Origin: Nitrospira sp.
GTDB lineage: Bacteria > Nitrospirota > Nitrospiria > Nitrospirales > Nitrospiraceae
Length of the DNA: 64,000 nt
NCBI GenBank assembly: GCA_024998625.1
Contig: JACOEL010000009.1
Location: 107,038 to 171,037 of the forward strand
Reading direction: 5' to 3'
Shown here: one piece after another, positions 8,081-16,951 of the stretch
Numbering within the stretch: the first letter of the stretch is position 1
Layout: each line of letters opens with the position of its first letter
Made by a program: the position numbers and the translations under genes
Notes under the pieces: generated by a model
Seen by the model: the letters and a program-made list of their open reading frames with translations, nothing else
The model's database searches: none
Told to the model about the DNA's origin: nothing

Positions 8081-8523
8081 AAGCGCACTATCTCGGCCAT
8101 GTCGTATTTTATGTGAAAGATCTTGGACGGTCGCTGGCATTTTATCGCGATCTGCTTGGATTCCAGGAAGTGGGGAGAATTTTCAATGGCGCGGCGGCGG
8201 CGCTCACATCCGGCCGTACGCATCATGAACTGCTGCTGATTCAAGTCGGCGATGCGCCGGGGCCGCCATTAGGGCGACGTCGAGGCCTCTACCATATCGG
8301 TATCAAAGTGGGCGACAGCCTCGATGAGCTGAGGGCGGCGAAGCGGGAGCTGGAATCCGCCGGCGTCTCCATCGACGGGATGAGCGACCACACGGTGAGT
8401 CAGAGCTTGTACTTGCGGGATCCGGACGGCAATGAGGTCGAGGTGTATGTGGATGCGGACGAAGGCTTGTGGAAAAGCAATCCGTCGGCCGTCCTTACGC
8501 CCATCAAGCCGCTGTCGCTCTAG
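8077..8523 (+). CDS. VOC superfamily (catechol dioxygenase / glyoxalase-like) protein
   Basis: 148 residues. LGHVVFYVKDLGRSLAFYRDLLGFQEVG is the first VOC module with its ligand His, GLYHIGIKVGD carries the second His, and LYLRDPDGNEVEVYVD supplies the Glu ligand, so the metal-binding triad is complete. This pattern matches extradiol ring-cleavage-like members such as CatE and MhqA/O, which remove catechols and quinones. It overlaps the upstream hypothetical gene by ATGA and is the last gene of the run. The stop codon at 8521-8523 directly touches a dispersed repeat. Confidence 0.87.
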   Translation: MKAHYLGHVVFYVKDLGRSLAFYRDLLGFQEVGRIFNGAAAALTSGRTHHELLLIQVGDAPGPPLGRRRGLYHIGIKVGDSLDELRAAKRELESAGVSIDGMSDHTVSQSLYLRDPDGNEVEVYVDADEGLWKSNPSAVLTPIKPLSL

Positions 8524-8559
8524 CAGGGTGCGGAAAAAGACCGCCAGCGGCGTTCTCGC
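8524..8559 (+). repeat. Stop-codon-adjacent dispersed repeat, copy A
   Basis: The sequence after the VOC stop contains GGTGCGGAAAAAGACCGCC and CAGCGGCGTTCTCGC. Related copies follow the stop codons at 24980 and, on the other strand, 46345. The rest of the 303-nt gap up to 8826 holds no gene I can support. It has a loosely inverted counterpart (GTGTCCCTTTCTGCGGCAG, about 8615-8633) that may be the decayed far arm of the same element. Confidence 0.6.
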
Positions 8560-8826
8560 GTCGAGGCTCACCGAGGCCTGCTAAACCCAACCAAGACCTG
8601 CCGGGGTGGATCATCTGTGTCCCTTTCTGCGGCAGGATGCAGGCGGAGGCTGGCGCATTTCTCCGCAACGGGGTCGATACTGGTTGTACCGGCAAGTGGC
8701 AGAGCGAGCCGTTCGCCTGCTGGAGATGGCAGGGGATTTGCGTCTCATGCGTGGAAGCAATCGGAGCCCGGCGGGGCAAGAATGTGTGCGAAAGTACAAT
8801 CATCCGGTTAAACAGGAGGGCGGAGC

Positions 8827-9063
8827 ATGGAAGAACCAGTCATTGCAGCGAAGCAGCCGGCCGTGTTGGAGTTGGAAGCAGGCACGCACTATTGGTGCCG
8901 GTGCGGGCGCTCGAAGAAGCAACCGTTTTGTGATGGGTCTCACAAGGGAACCAGTTTCACGCCTCTGGAGTTCACGACAACCGAAAAGAAAACCGTGGCC
9001 TTGTGCCAATGTAAGCACACCAAGAATCCTCCGTTTTGCGACGGGACCCACAAATCGCTCTGA
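8827..9063 (+). CDS. Double-CDGSH iron-sulfur protein
   Basis: A 78-residue protein with two CDGSH cores: CRCGRSKKQPFCDGSH and CQCKHTKNPPFCDGTH. Each supplies three Cys and one His for a [2Fe-2S] cluster, as in the mitoNEET-like bacterial CDGSH proteins. Such proteins act in electron transfer or redox sensing in the cytoplasm. GGAGGGCGGAGC precedes the ATG. The FNR-like reductase starts 45 nt downstream and is a natural electron donor; that pairing is inferred from order only. Confidence 0.92.
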   Translation: MEEPVIAAKQPAVLELEAGTHYWCRCGRSKKQPFCDGSHKGTSFTPLEFTTTEKKTVALCQCKHTKNPPFCDGTHKSL

Positions 9064-9108
9064 GTTCCCGGTTGACCGGCGTGCAGTGTGTGACACAAGA
9101 GGTGAATC

Positions 9109-9849
9109 ATGGGTGAGGCGGCGAGCGAGAACGGGTATTCGATCAGGCTGACAGAGCGGCGGTTGGTGGCGGAAGGGACGATGGCGTTCTACTTCGACAA
9201 GCCGACGCAGTTTGTATTCACGCCGGGTCAGTTCGTCGATCTGACGCTGCCCCACCCCTCTGAGACCGATGCAGCGGGCAACACCAGAGCCTTTTCCATC
9301 GCGAGCGCACCGCAGGAATCCACGTTGATGGTGGCGACCCGGCTCCGCGATACCGCCTTCAAGCGCGAACTGCAGCGTATGCCGCTCGGTTCCACTGTTC
9401 AGATGGAAGGACCGTTCGGAAAATTGGTCCTGCATGCCGACCAGACCCGCCCTGCCGTCTTCCTGGCAGGCGGGATCGGCATTACCCCGTTTCGCAGCAT
9501 GGTGGTGCAGGCGGCGATGCAGCGGTCGCCGCACCCCATGGTGCTGTTTTACTCCAACCGGCGACCGGAGGATGCGCCGTTCCTGGAGGAGCTGCAGGCC
9601 TTGCAAGACAAGAATCCCCACTATCGCTTCGTGGGCACCATGACCGAACCCGCGACATCTTCCCGATCCTGGCAGGGCGAGACGGGATTCCTCAATGCGG
9701 CGTTGCTCTCCAGACATCTCGTGAATGTGGAGAAGCCGATCTATTACGTGGTCGGTCCGCCGGGTATGGTCGGCGCACTGCGGACGATGCTCAAAGAGGC
9801 CCGCATCGAAGACAGCGATATTCGCACTGAAAAATTCGTGGGCTACTGA
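9109..9849 (+). CDS. Ferredoxin-NADP reductase family FAD oxidoreductase
   Basis: 246 residues with a FAD-binding barrel (FTPGQFVDLTLP, then RAFSIASAP, the RxxS FAD motif) and an NAD(P) domain (VFLAGGIGITPFRSMV, VLFYSNRRPEDAPF, YYVVGPPGMVGALRTML). There is no C-terminal plant-type ferredoxin domain, so a separate carrier is needed; the CDGSH protein upstream or the Rieske fusion could provide it. The protein is cytoplasmic. AAGAGGTGA precedes the ATG. Confidence 0.9.
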   Translation: MGEAASENGYSIRLTERRLVAEGTMAFYFDKPTQFVFTPGQFVDLTLPHPSETDAAGNTRAFSIASAPQESTLMVATRLRDTAFKRELQRMPLGSTVQMEGPFGKLVLHADQTRPAVFLAGGIGITPFRSMVVQAAMQRSPHPMVLFYSNRRPEDAPFLEELQALQDKNPHYRFVGTMTEPATSSRSWQGETGFLNAALLSRHLVNVEKPIYYVVGPPGMVGALRTMLKEARIEDSDIRTEKFVGY

Positions 9850-10057
9850 TTCGGGCACCGTGCGTGGTGGTTTCCAGGGCCGGCCCTACCCTCGCGCCTC
9901 ACCCCGTGGACATCCGTGCGGTTGCGTATCGCTGTCGTCATAATCCTCTTTTCTGAGTTCGTGGCGTGAATTGAGGGTGACGGAAAAATCAGGCGTCTAT
10001 GGCGGAGCGGAACCCGGCCCGGTGGTGCGGGTCTAGAGTCGGGTTCGGAGGCGGGCG

Positions 10058-12175
10058 TTGCGTACCGATATCGCGGAAGGCATAGTAATCCCGATGGACA
10101 ACCGGGTACCCCAAGAGACCATTCAGGTAGACAGTGAGCGATATGGCGCACTGCTGCAGGTGGTGGAAGCCATTGCGAGCCATGCTGACTTGCAGGGGTT
10201 GGTGCAGGCTCTCGCCCGCCTGCTGCCGCTGCTCGTGCCCGTCAATTTCGTAGGACTCTCCCTCCACGATGCGCAACGCGACATGATGCGGCTGCATGTA
10301 TTGCGGGCGAACGTCCCGGCCGACATTATCGGTGGTCAGGAATTCCATCCCGCCGACACGCCGGCAGGTCTGGTGTGGCAGACTCAGCAGCCGGTGATCC
10401 TGAGCGATCTGGCCGAAGAACATCGCTGGCCGAAGCTCATCGCGTTGATGCGTGAAGATGGCGTGCAGTCCTGCTGTCTGGTGCCCTTGACCTCCGCCGT
10501 TCGCCGATTGGGCGCATTGGCATTTTCAAGCCTGGAGAAAGATGCGTACAAAGTCTCCGATCGTGAACTGATGCAACAGGTCGGTCGGCAGGTGGCCGTG
10601 GCCGTGGAAAATGTGCTGAACCGGGAAGCGGCGGCTGCGGCCAGGCGGGATGTGGAATGGCAGCGGGATCGATTCAGTCTGCTGCTTCGCATGACCAATA
10701 CGATGGCGTCCAAACTCGATCTGCGGGAAGTATTCAGCGCCGTGAGTGTCTGCTTGCGCGAGATGGTGCCGCAAGAGTATGCCAGCCTGATTTTGTGCGA
10801 CGGCAAGAGCGGCCGCGTCCGCCTCCATGCCTTGGATTTTCCTGAAAACCAGGGCGCGTTGACCGAGGGGGCGGTGTCGGATGTGGCCGGTTCTCTGGCC
10901 GGCCTGGCGTTGGAGCGGAGGCGCCCCGAGGTCGCCAACAGTCGGCTGGACCTGAAGGCGTTTTCGCACGCCGTGCCTCAGCTCCTGGTCATGAAAGGCT
11001 TCCATTCCATGTGCGCCCTGCCCCTCTTGTCGCATGACCGCGTGATCGGTTGTCTCAATCTGGCCAGCCGGCAGGAGCAGGCGTTCGGCGAACAGGACGT
11101 CGCGTTTCTGAGTCAGGTGGCCGGACAGATTGCCCTCGCCGTGGACAATGCCCTAGCCTATCAGGAGATTACCGCACTCAAAGATCGACTGGCCGAAGAG
11201 AAGTCCTATCTGGAAGAAGAAATTCGCCTGGAGCATAAATTCGGCGACATCATCGGCGACAGTCGCGCGCTGAAGCAGGTGCTGGGGCAAGTCGAGATCG
11301 TGGCGCCGACCCAGGCGACCGTGTTGATTCAGGGCGAAACCGGCACGGGGAAAGAACTGATTGCCAGGGCGATTCACCGGCTTAGCGGACGGAACCAGCG
11401 GACCTTCGTGAAGCTCAACTGTGCCGCGATTCCGACCGGGCTGCTGGAAAGTGAGTTGTTCGGGCATGAACGGGGGGCATTCACCGGGGCCATCGCCCAG
11501 AAAGTGGGCCGGTTCGAATTGGCGCATGGCGGGACGATCTTTCTGGACGAGGTGGGAGAAATCCCGTTGGAGCTGCAGTCCAAGCTGCTCCGTGTCCTTC
11601 AGGAACAGGAATTCGAACGGCTCGGGAGCACACGCACCGTTCACGTGGATATCCGGTTGATCGCGGCCACGAACCGGGATCTGGCCAAGCTGGTGGAGGA
11701 CCATGAATTCCGAAGCGATTTGTACTACCGGCTGAACGTGTTTCCGATTACCCTGCCGCCGCTTCGCGAGCGTCGTGAGGATATCCCGGTGCTCGTGCGC
11801 TATTTCACGCAGCATTATGCCGCTCGCATGAAGAAAAACATCGAAACGATTCCCGGGCCGACGTTGGAGGCCCTCTCCCGTTATCACTGGCCGGGAAACA
11901 TCCGGGAGCTGGAGAACCTGGTCGAGCGTGCGGTCATTCTGACCCAGGGAACCCACTTGCAGGCGCCGCTCTCGGAGCTCAAAATTGAGGCGCGGCAACC
12001 TCCGGCTCCCAAGGCCACACTCCACGATGCCGAGCGCGATCAGATCCTGCGCGTCTTGCGCGACACGCATTGGGTGATTGGTGGCCCGGAGGGCGCAGCG
12101 GCTCGTCTCGGCTTGAAGCGCACCACCCTCACCTCGAAAATCAAGAAACTGGGCATCTCTCGCCCCAGAGAATAA
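10058..12175 (+). CDS. Sigma-54-dependent activator with two GAF domains
   Basis: 705 residues: GAF 1 (about 30-175), GAF 2 (about 205-370), a short coiled coil, an AAA+ domain and a C-terminal Fis-type HTH. The AAA+ part has Walker A GETGTGKE (about 426), the sigma-54 contact loop GAFTGA (about 473), the Walker B-type [13 protein letters not shown], and an arginine-finger region. The HTH reads [22 protein letters not shown]. There is no receiver domain, so small-molecule or redox sensing by the GAF domains is likely, as in FhlA and NorR. The TTG at 10058 has a GGAGG 6 nt upstream; ATG at 10094 is the alternative. It may control the export operon that follows. The 9850-10057 gap shows no gene. 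Confidence 0.92.
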   Translation: MRTDIAEGIVIPMDNRVPQETIQVDSERYGALLQVVEAIASHADLQGLVQALARLLPLLVPVNFVGLSLHDAQRDMMRLHVLRANVPADIIGGQEFHPADTPAGLVWQTQQPVILSDLAEEHRWPKLIALMREDGVQSCCLVPLTSAVRRLGALAFSSLEKDAYKVSDRELMQQVGRQVAVAVENVLNREAAAAARRDVEWQRDRFSLLLRMTNTMASKLDLREVFSAVSVCLREMVPQEYASLILCDGKSGRVRLHALDFPENQGALTEGAVSDVAGSLAGLALERRRPEVANSRLDLKAFSHAVPQLLVMKGFHSMCALPLLSHDRVIGCLNLASRQEQAFGEQDVAFLSQVAGQIALAVDNALAYQEITALKDRLAEEKSYLEEEIRLEHKFGDIIGDSRALKQVLGQVEIVAPTQATVLIQGETGTGKELIARAIHRLSGRNQRTFVKLNCAAIPTGLLESELFGHERGAFTGAIAQKVGRFELAHGGTIFLDEVGEIPLELQSKLLRVLQEQEFERLGSTRTVHVDIRLIAATNRDLAKLVEDHEFRSDLYYRLNVFPITLPPLRERREDIPVLVRYFTQHYAARMKKNIETIPGPTLEALSRYHWPGNIRELENLVERAVILTQGTHLQAPLSELKIEARQPPAPKATLHDAERDQILRVLRDTHWVIGGPEGAAARLGLKRTTLTSKIKKLGISRPRE

Positions 12176-12266
12176 CGATGGGGACCCCTACCCTCTTCCC
12201 TCCGACTCCTGATTCAATGTGAGGAGAAGCGTCGCTCGGATATCACAAATCACCAAGGAGGGCAGC

Positions 12267-12707
12267 ATGAAGATGCGGAGCACGGTCAGGGGGGCGATCG
12301 GGACGTTGGTCATTGCCGGGGCGCTGGTCGGTGCCGGTTGTCACCGACACCATACGCCGACGGAGCGAGCCGACTGGATGACGGGCAAGATTGCCAAACA
12401 TCTGGACCTGGATGAACAGCAGAAGGCCAAGTTGGCCGCCGTGAAGGACGAAGCGTTGGCCGTGCGCGCGGAGTCGGAGAAGGAGCGCAAGGCGACCATG
12501 GAAGAGGTCATCGCTCAGGTCCAGAGTGACCGGCTGGATCAGGCCAAGCTGGCCCGTCTGTTTGAGCAGCACCAAGCGGGACAGACCCGCCTGATGCAGC
12601 GCCTGTTGCCCAGGCTGGCGGAATGGCACGCGACCCTGCGGCCCGAACAGAAGGCTGAAGCCGTGGAGCACCTTCGCAAGTGGATGGAGCGTTACGGAGA
12701 CCACTGA
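12267..12707 (+). CDS. Spy/CpxP-like periplasmic lipoprotein
   Basis: AAGGAGGGC sets the start at ATG 12267 (146 residues). The signal sequence ends in a lipobox (ALVGAGC), so the mature protein is a lipid-anchored envelope protein beginning with CHRHH, which is histidine-rich. The rest is helical with LDLDEQQKAKLAAVKDE and LRPEQKAEAVEHL, resembling the LTxxQ repeats of Spy, CpxP and metal sensors such as CnrX/ZraP. It starts the export operon, 3 nt before hlyD. A decayed copy of this gene lies at 20615-20738. Confidence 0.78.
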   Translation: MKMRSTVRGAIGTLVIAGALVGAGCHRHHTPTERADWMTGKIAKHLDLDEQQKAKLAAVKDEALAVRAESEKERKATMEEVIAQVQSDRLDQAKLARLFEQHQAGQTRLMQRLLPRLAEWHATLRPEQKAEAVEHLRKWMERYGDH

Positions 12708-12710
12708 GTC

Positions 12711-13814
12711 GTGACCCTTCGCACCTCGACCATTGCGGCGGCCGTCCTCGCATCGGTGCTGATCGCCGGATACGTGATCCTCGATCGCCTGGTGTGGCTG
12801 GACGGCCTTCCGGAGGGACTGATCCAGGCCAATGGGCGTATTGAGGGAGACCATGTCACCGTTTCCAGCAAGTTTCCCGGGCGTGTCGTAGACCTGGCGG
12901 TACGGGAAGGGAGCCAGGTTCACAAAGGCGACGTGCTGATTCGGCTGGACGACGCCCAAACCAGAGCAAAGGTTGATCAGGCAGCACGGCTGGTGGACAG
13001 CTTGATGGCGCAGGTGGAAGCGGCCCATACGGGGCTCGCGGTCCTGAATCTTGAAGTGCCTCTGAGCATCGAAGCGGCGGCCGCCAAGGTCGCAAGCATG
13101 CGCGCCGTCATCCGGAAGGCACAGGCGGTCGAATATGAAGCCCGCCGGGACACCGACCGCATCCGCGCCCTGCTTCCCGAGCAGGCGGTGTCGCAGCAGC
13201 AGGTGGATCAGGCTGAGGCGCGCTGGAAGGTGGCCGTCACGGAGATTGCCGTGGCGAAAGCCGCTCTTGATCAGGCGAGCAAGGAACTCGCGCAGGCCGA
13301 ATTGGGGTGGGAACGAATACGATCGAAAGAAGCGGAGGTCGCGGCGCTCGAACGGCAGCGCGACCAAGCAGATGCCACGTTTGCAGAGGCCCGTAGCGTA
13401 CTCGACGACCTGACGATCGTGGCTCCGACGAACGGCACGGTGACCACTCGGATGGTGGACGTCGGAGAGGTTGTGGCGACCGGCGCGCCCCTGCTTGAAT
13501 TGGTGGATCTCGACCGCCTCTACCTGCAGGTCTATGTTCCGGAACTCCAAGTCGGCAAAGTCCGCCTCGATTTGCCCGCCCGCATCCATACGGATGCGTT
13601 TCCCGACCGGTCGTTCGAAGCAACGGTCCGGTACATCGCCTCAAAAGCGGAATTCACGCCGAAAGAAGTCCAGACCCCGGACGAACGGGTCAAACTGATC
13701 TATGCCGTTCGGCTCTATCTCACCGAGAATCCCGACCATCGGCTGACGCCGGGTCTGCCGGCCGACGCGGTGATCCGCTGGAAGGACGATGTAGCCTGGT
13801 CGAAGCCCCGATGA
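12711..13814 (+). CDS. HlyD-family membrane fusion protein (YbhG-like)
   Basis: 367 residues starting at GTG 12711. An N-terminal membrane anchor (IAAAVLASVLIAGYVILDRLVWL) is followed by a lipoyl half-motif (GRIEGDHVTVSSKFPGRVVDLAVREGSQVHKGDVLIRLDD), a long alanine-rich coiled coil (about 85-225), and the second lipoyl half (DDLTIVAPTNGTVTTRMVDVGEVVATGAPLLELVDLDRLYLQVYV). It bridges the inner-membrane transporter to an outer-membrane channel, which is not encoded here. It overlaps the ATPase gene by ATGA. Confidence 0.9.
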   Translation: MTLRTSTIAAAVLASVLIAGYVILDRLVWLDGLPEGLIQANGRIEGDHVTVSSKFPGRVVDLAVREGSQVHKGDVLIRLDDAQTRAKVDQAARLVDSLMAQVEAAHTGLAVLNLEVPLSIEAAAAKVASMRAVIRKAQAVEYEARRDTDRIRALLPEQAVSQQQVDQAEARWKVAVTEIAVAKAALDQASKELAQAELGWERIRSKEAEVAALERQRDQADATFAEARSVLDDLTIVAPTNGTVTTRMVDVGEVVATGAPLLELVDLDRLYLQVYVPELQVGKVRLDLPARIHTDAFPDRSFEATVRYIASKAEFTPKEVQTPDERVKLIYAVRLYLTENPDHRLTPGLPADAVIRWKDDVAWSKPR

Positions 13815-15790
13815 CGAGGCCTGCTGCATCCCCACCGGAGGTGGTCGTCCGATTGTCCGGCTTCGTCAAGCGTTACAAACAGCATCTTGCGGTCGACAGC
13901 CTGGACCTTACCGTGCAGAGGGGAGAGATCTACGGCCTCATCGGACCGGATGGTGCGGGCAAGAGCAGCGTGATGAAAGCAATCGCCGGGGTATTGCGGT
14001 ATGACGGGGGATCCGCCGAAGTGTTCGGGACCCTCGTGGATTCCGAGCGGGCGGCGGAACGGGTGAAACCGCGGATTGGATTTCTCCCGCAAGGACTGGG
14101 GCTCAACCTCTACCCTGAGCTCTCCGTTGAAGAAAACATCGACTTCTTCGCCAGACTGCGGCTGGTCCCGAAACCTGAGCTTCACGAGCGCAAGTCCCGG
14201 CTGTTGGCGATCACCCGCCTGGATCGCTTTCGCGGCCGGCTGATGAAGCAGCTATCGGGCGGAATGAAACAAAAACTCGGCTTGATCTGTACGCTGATTC
14301 ATGAGCCGGAGCTGGCCATTCTGGACGAGCCGACGACCGGTGTCGATCCTGTCTCCCGGCGGGACTTCTGGGCCATTCTCGCTGAGTGGCAGGCGGACAA
14401 GGGCATGACCGCGCTGGTGTCGACCGCCTACATGGATGAAGCGGCTCGCTTTCACCGGCTCTCGTTTCTTTCTCATGGGCGGGTACTGGCATCGGGAACT
14501 CCTGCAGACGTCCAATCGCTGGTCCCGGGCCTGGTCGTCACCTTCGAATCGAGCCCGCAATTGGAAGCGGTGGCCCGCCTGAAACGCCGGTATGCCCAAG
14601 TTGAATCCTTGGGCCCCTTGCTGCACGTGTTCACACCGGAACGGGAGCCGGAAGCCGCCGTCGCGGGGATCCGGCAGGCGCTGGAACATTTACCGGTTGA
14701 GCAGGTCCACGCGGATGAGCCGGAGTTGGAAGATGTCGTGGTGGCGCTGCTCTTGAAGGAGCGAGAAGAACAGCTGGGAGAGTCGGCAGGATCGGACCAC
14801 TCCGCTCGCCTCGCGGGCAGGCAGCAGCTCGACGGACTGGCCGTCGAGGCCAAGGGGCTCATTCGTGACTTCGGTTCGTTTCGAGCCGTGGATCGGGTCA
14901 GCTTCGACATGAAGCAAGGTGAAATCTTCGGGTTGCTGGGCGCGAACGGCGCAGGCAAGACGACCGTCATCAAGATGTTGAACGGGATTGTGCCTCCGAC
15001 GGCCGGAGAAGGGCGTGTGGCCGGCGCGGATATGCGCACGGCGGGCGGCGCGATTAAGGAGCGCATCGGCTACATGTCGCAGGCGTTCTCCCTCTATCTG
15101 GACCTGACCGTCATCGAGAATATCCGACTCTTTGCCGGTATCTACGGGTTGGCTCGACGACAGGCGCAGCAGCGGATGAAGTGGATCGTGGAGATGGCCG
15201 GCCTGACCGGCTATGAAGATGATCGGACAGGACGCCTTCCCATGGGGGTGCGGCAACGTCTGGCGTTGGGTTGCGCACTCGTTCACAGCCCACGCGTGCT
15301 GTTCTTGGATGAACCGACGTCAGGAGTGGACCCCATCGGCCGTCGGCGGTTCTGGGAACTGCTGTCACGGTTGGCCCGCGAGGAAGGGGTCGCGATTCTC
15401 ATTACTACGCACTATCTCAGCGAAGCGGAGCATTGCGATCGCCTGGCCCTCATGTATGCCGGACGCATCGTGGCTGAAGGAACGCCGGCGGACCTGAAAA
15501 GACAGGTCGAGCGGGACATCGGGCAACTCCTGGAAGTGGTCGTCGACAAGCCGGGAGTCGCACTCACGCATGTGGTGACAGCCGGCTTCGCCGGCGCGGC
15601 GCTCTTCGGCACCAAGATCCATGTACTTTCGCGTAATCCGGGCCGCGACGAGGGGCGTCTTCGGGATGTCCTGGCCCGCTCCGGGATTGCGGTTGGAGCG
15701 GTGCGGACGCGGACGCTCAGCTTGGAGGACGTCTTTGTGTCACGGGTGATGGCCCTGGAACAGGCGGCGCGGAAGGAGGGGCAACCCTGA
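13811..15790 (+). CDS. Double-ATPase ABC exporter subunit (YbhF-like)
   Basis: 659 residues with two complete nucleotide-binding domains. NBD1 has Walker A GPDGAGKS (about 45), C-loop LSGGMKQKLGL and Walker B LAILDEPTTGVDP. NBD2 has Walker A GANGAGKTT (about 377), a divergent C-loop LPMGVRQRLAL and Walker B VLFLDEPTSGVDP. This tandem layout and the LPxGxxQRL variant are usual for YbhF. With the two permeases and the HlyD protein it forms a tripartite drug or lipid exporter. Its TGA stop overlaps the proposed CTG start of the next gene. Confidence 0.92.
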   Translation: MTRPAASPPEVVVRLSGFVKRYKQHLAVDSLDLTVQRGEIYGLIGPDGAGKSSVMKAIAGVLRYDGGSAEVFGTLVDSERAAERVKPRIGFLPQGLGLNLYPELSVEENIDFFARLRLVPKPELHERKSRLLAITRLDRFRGRLMKQLSGGMKQKLGLICTLIHEPELAILDEPTTGVDPVSRRDFWAILAEWQADKGMTALVSTAYMDEAARFHRLSFLSHGRVLASGTPADVQSLVPGLVVTFESSPQLEAVARLKRRYAQVESLGPLLHVFTPEREPEAAVAGIRQALEHLPVEQVHADEPELEDVVVALLLKEREEQLGESAGSDHSARLAGRQQLDGLAVEAKGLIRDFGSFRAVDRVSFDMKQGEIFGLLGANGAGKTTVIKMLNGIVPPTAGEGRVAGADMRTAGGAIKERIGYMSQAFSLYLDLTVIENIRLFAGIYGLARRQAQQRMKWIVEMAGLTGYEDDRTGRLPMGVRQRLALGCALVHSPRVLFLDEPTSGVDPIGRRRFWELLSRLAREEGVAILITTHYLSEAEHCDRLALMYAGRIVAEGTPADLKRQVERDIGQLLEVVVDKPGVALTHVVTAGFAGAALFGTKIHVLSRNPGRDEGRLRDVLARSGIAVGAVRTRTLSLEDVFVSRVMALEQAARKEGQP

Positions 15791-16941
15791 ATCTGCAACG
15801 GATCAGCGCCGTGGCGCTCAAGGAATGGAAGGAGACCACCAGAGACCGGCTGTTCCTGCTGTTGGCTTTTTTGCTACCGGCCCTGTGGCTGGTGGTGTTC
15901 GGGTACGGGTTGAACCTGGATGTCGAGGACATTCCGTTCGCGGTCCTGGATCGGGATCACAGTGAGTTGAGCCGGGAGTATCTCCACCGGTTCATGCAGT
16001 CGCGATATTTTTCGTTTCAGGGGTATGCCGACGATGAACGTGCCCTTGATCGCCTGTTGACCGAGACGAAGATCCGTGCGGCCATCATCGTCCCCGAGCG
16101 GTTCCAGGAGCAGTTGGCGGCGGGGGAACCGGCCTCCGTGCAGACCTTGCTCGACGGGACCTTTCCTCTCCATACGGATATCGCCAAAGGCTATGTCATC
16201 GCCATCAACCAGGCGTTTACCGAGGAGCGATTGATCGAGTACCTGCGCCGAACCCGTGGTCTCTCCCAGGAGCAGGCCGGTGCGCTGGTGCGTCCGCTGA
16301 CCGTCGAGGTGCGATATCTGTACAACGAGGAAGTCCGGAGTACCTGGTCCATGGTGCCGGCGCTGGTCATGTTCACGCTGATGCTGGCCTCGCCCCTGCT
16401 GACGGCGCTGGGGGTCGTGCGGGAGAAAGAAACGGGTTCGATTTACAATATCTATAGCTCCACCGTGAGCCGCGCCGAATTCCTGACCGGCAAGCTGCTT
16501 CCCTATATCGTCATCTCACTCGTGAACGTCTGCGTGTTATGGCTGATGGCCGTCGGCCTCTTTCAGGTGCCCTTTAAGGGAAGCTTCCTTCTGTTCTTTT
16601 CGGCGTCGGTTCTGTTCGTGTGCTGTACCACGGGGATCGGCCTGCTGATTTCTCTACTCGTGCAGACGCAAATGGCGGCGCTGATTATCACGATGGTCGT
16701 GGCGATGATCCCGACCATTCTCTTTTCCGGTCTCTTGGTGCCGGTGGCCTCGTTAACAAGAGGCGCGAAGGTGCAGGCACATCTGTACCCCGCCATGTAT
16801 TACACCAATATCGTGCGGGGAAGTTTTCTGAAGGGCGTGGGCGCGGACGTGCTGTGGACCGACCTGCTGGCGCTGGCGATGTTTGCCGTCGCTTTGAGCG
16901 GGGTGACGTATCGGCTCTTCACCAAGAGGCCGAAGACATGA
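15787..16941 (+). CDS. ABC-2 type permease (YbhS-like), probable CTG start
   Basis: The protein has an N-terminal membrane segment, a large extracytoplasmic loop and five C-terminal membrane segments with the ABC-2 signature EKETGSIYNIYSSTVSRAEFLTGKLLPY. The first ATG/GTG/TTG start available is GTG 15811, which cuts off the usual N-terminus. CTG at 15787, 7 nt after GGAGG and overlapping the YbhF stop (CTGA), yields NLQRISAVALKEWKETTRDR, matching the typical N-terminal pattern of the family, and 384 residues, exactly the length of its partner permease. It forms the membrane channel with the next gene. Confidence 0.85.
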   Translation: MNLQRISAVALKEWKETTRDRLFLLLAFLLPALWLVVFGYGLNLDVEDIPFAVLDRDHSELSREYLHRFMQSRYFSFQGYADDERALDRLLTETKIRAAIIVPERFQEQLAAGEPASVQTLLDGTFPLHTDIAKGYVIAINQAFTEERLIEYLRRTRGLSQEQAGALVRPLTVEVRYLYNEEVRSTWSMVPALVMFTLMLASPLLTALGVVREKETGSIYNIYSSTVSRAEFLTGKLLPYIVISLVNVCVLWLMAVGLFQVPFKGSFLLFFSASVLFVCCTTGIGLLISLLVQTQMAALIITMVVAMIPTILFSGLLVPVASLTRGAKVQAHLYPAMYYTNIVRGSFLKGVGADVLWTDLLALAMFAVALSGVTYRLFTKRPKT

Positions 16942-16951
16942 GGGATGAGGC

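Noticed and set aside
8800..9858. 352-residue minus-strand frame across the CDGSH and FNR genes
   Set aside because: Both forward genes are clear by motif; the reverse frame is a shadow with no family features.
15241..15276. Second ATPase domain of the YbhF-like protein lacks LSGGQ (reads LPMGVRQRL)
   Set aside because: This variant C-loop is normal for the second domain of YbhF-type double ATPases, so it is not a sign of inactivation.
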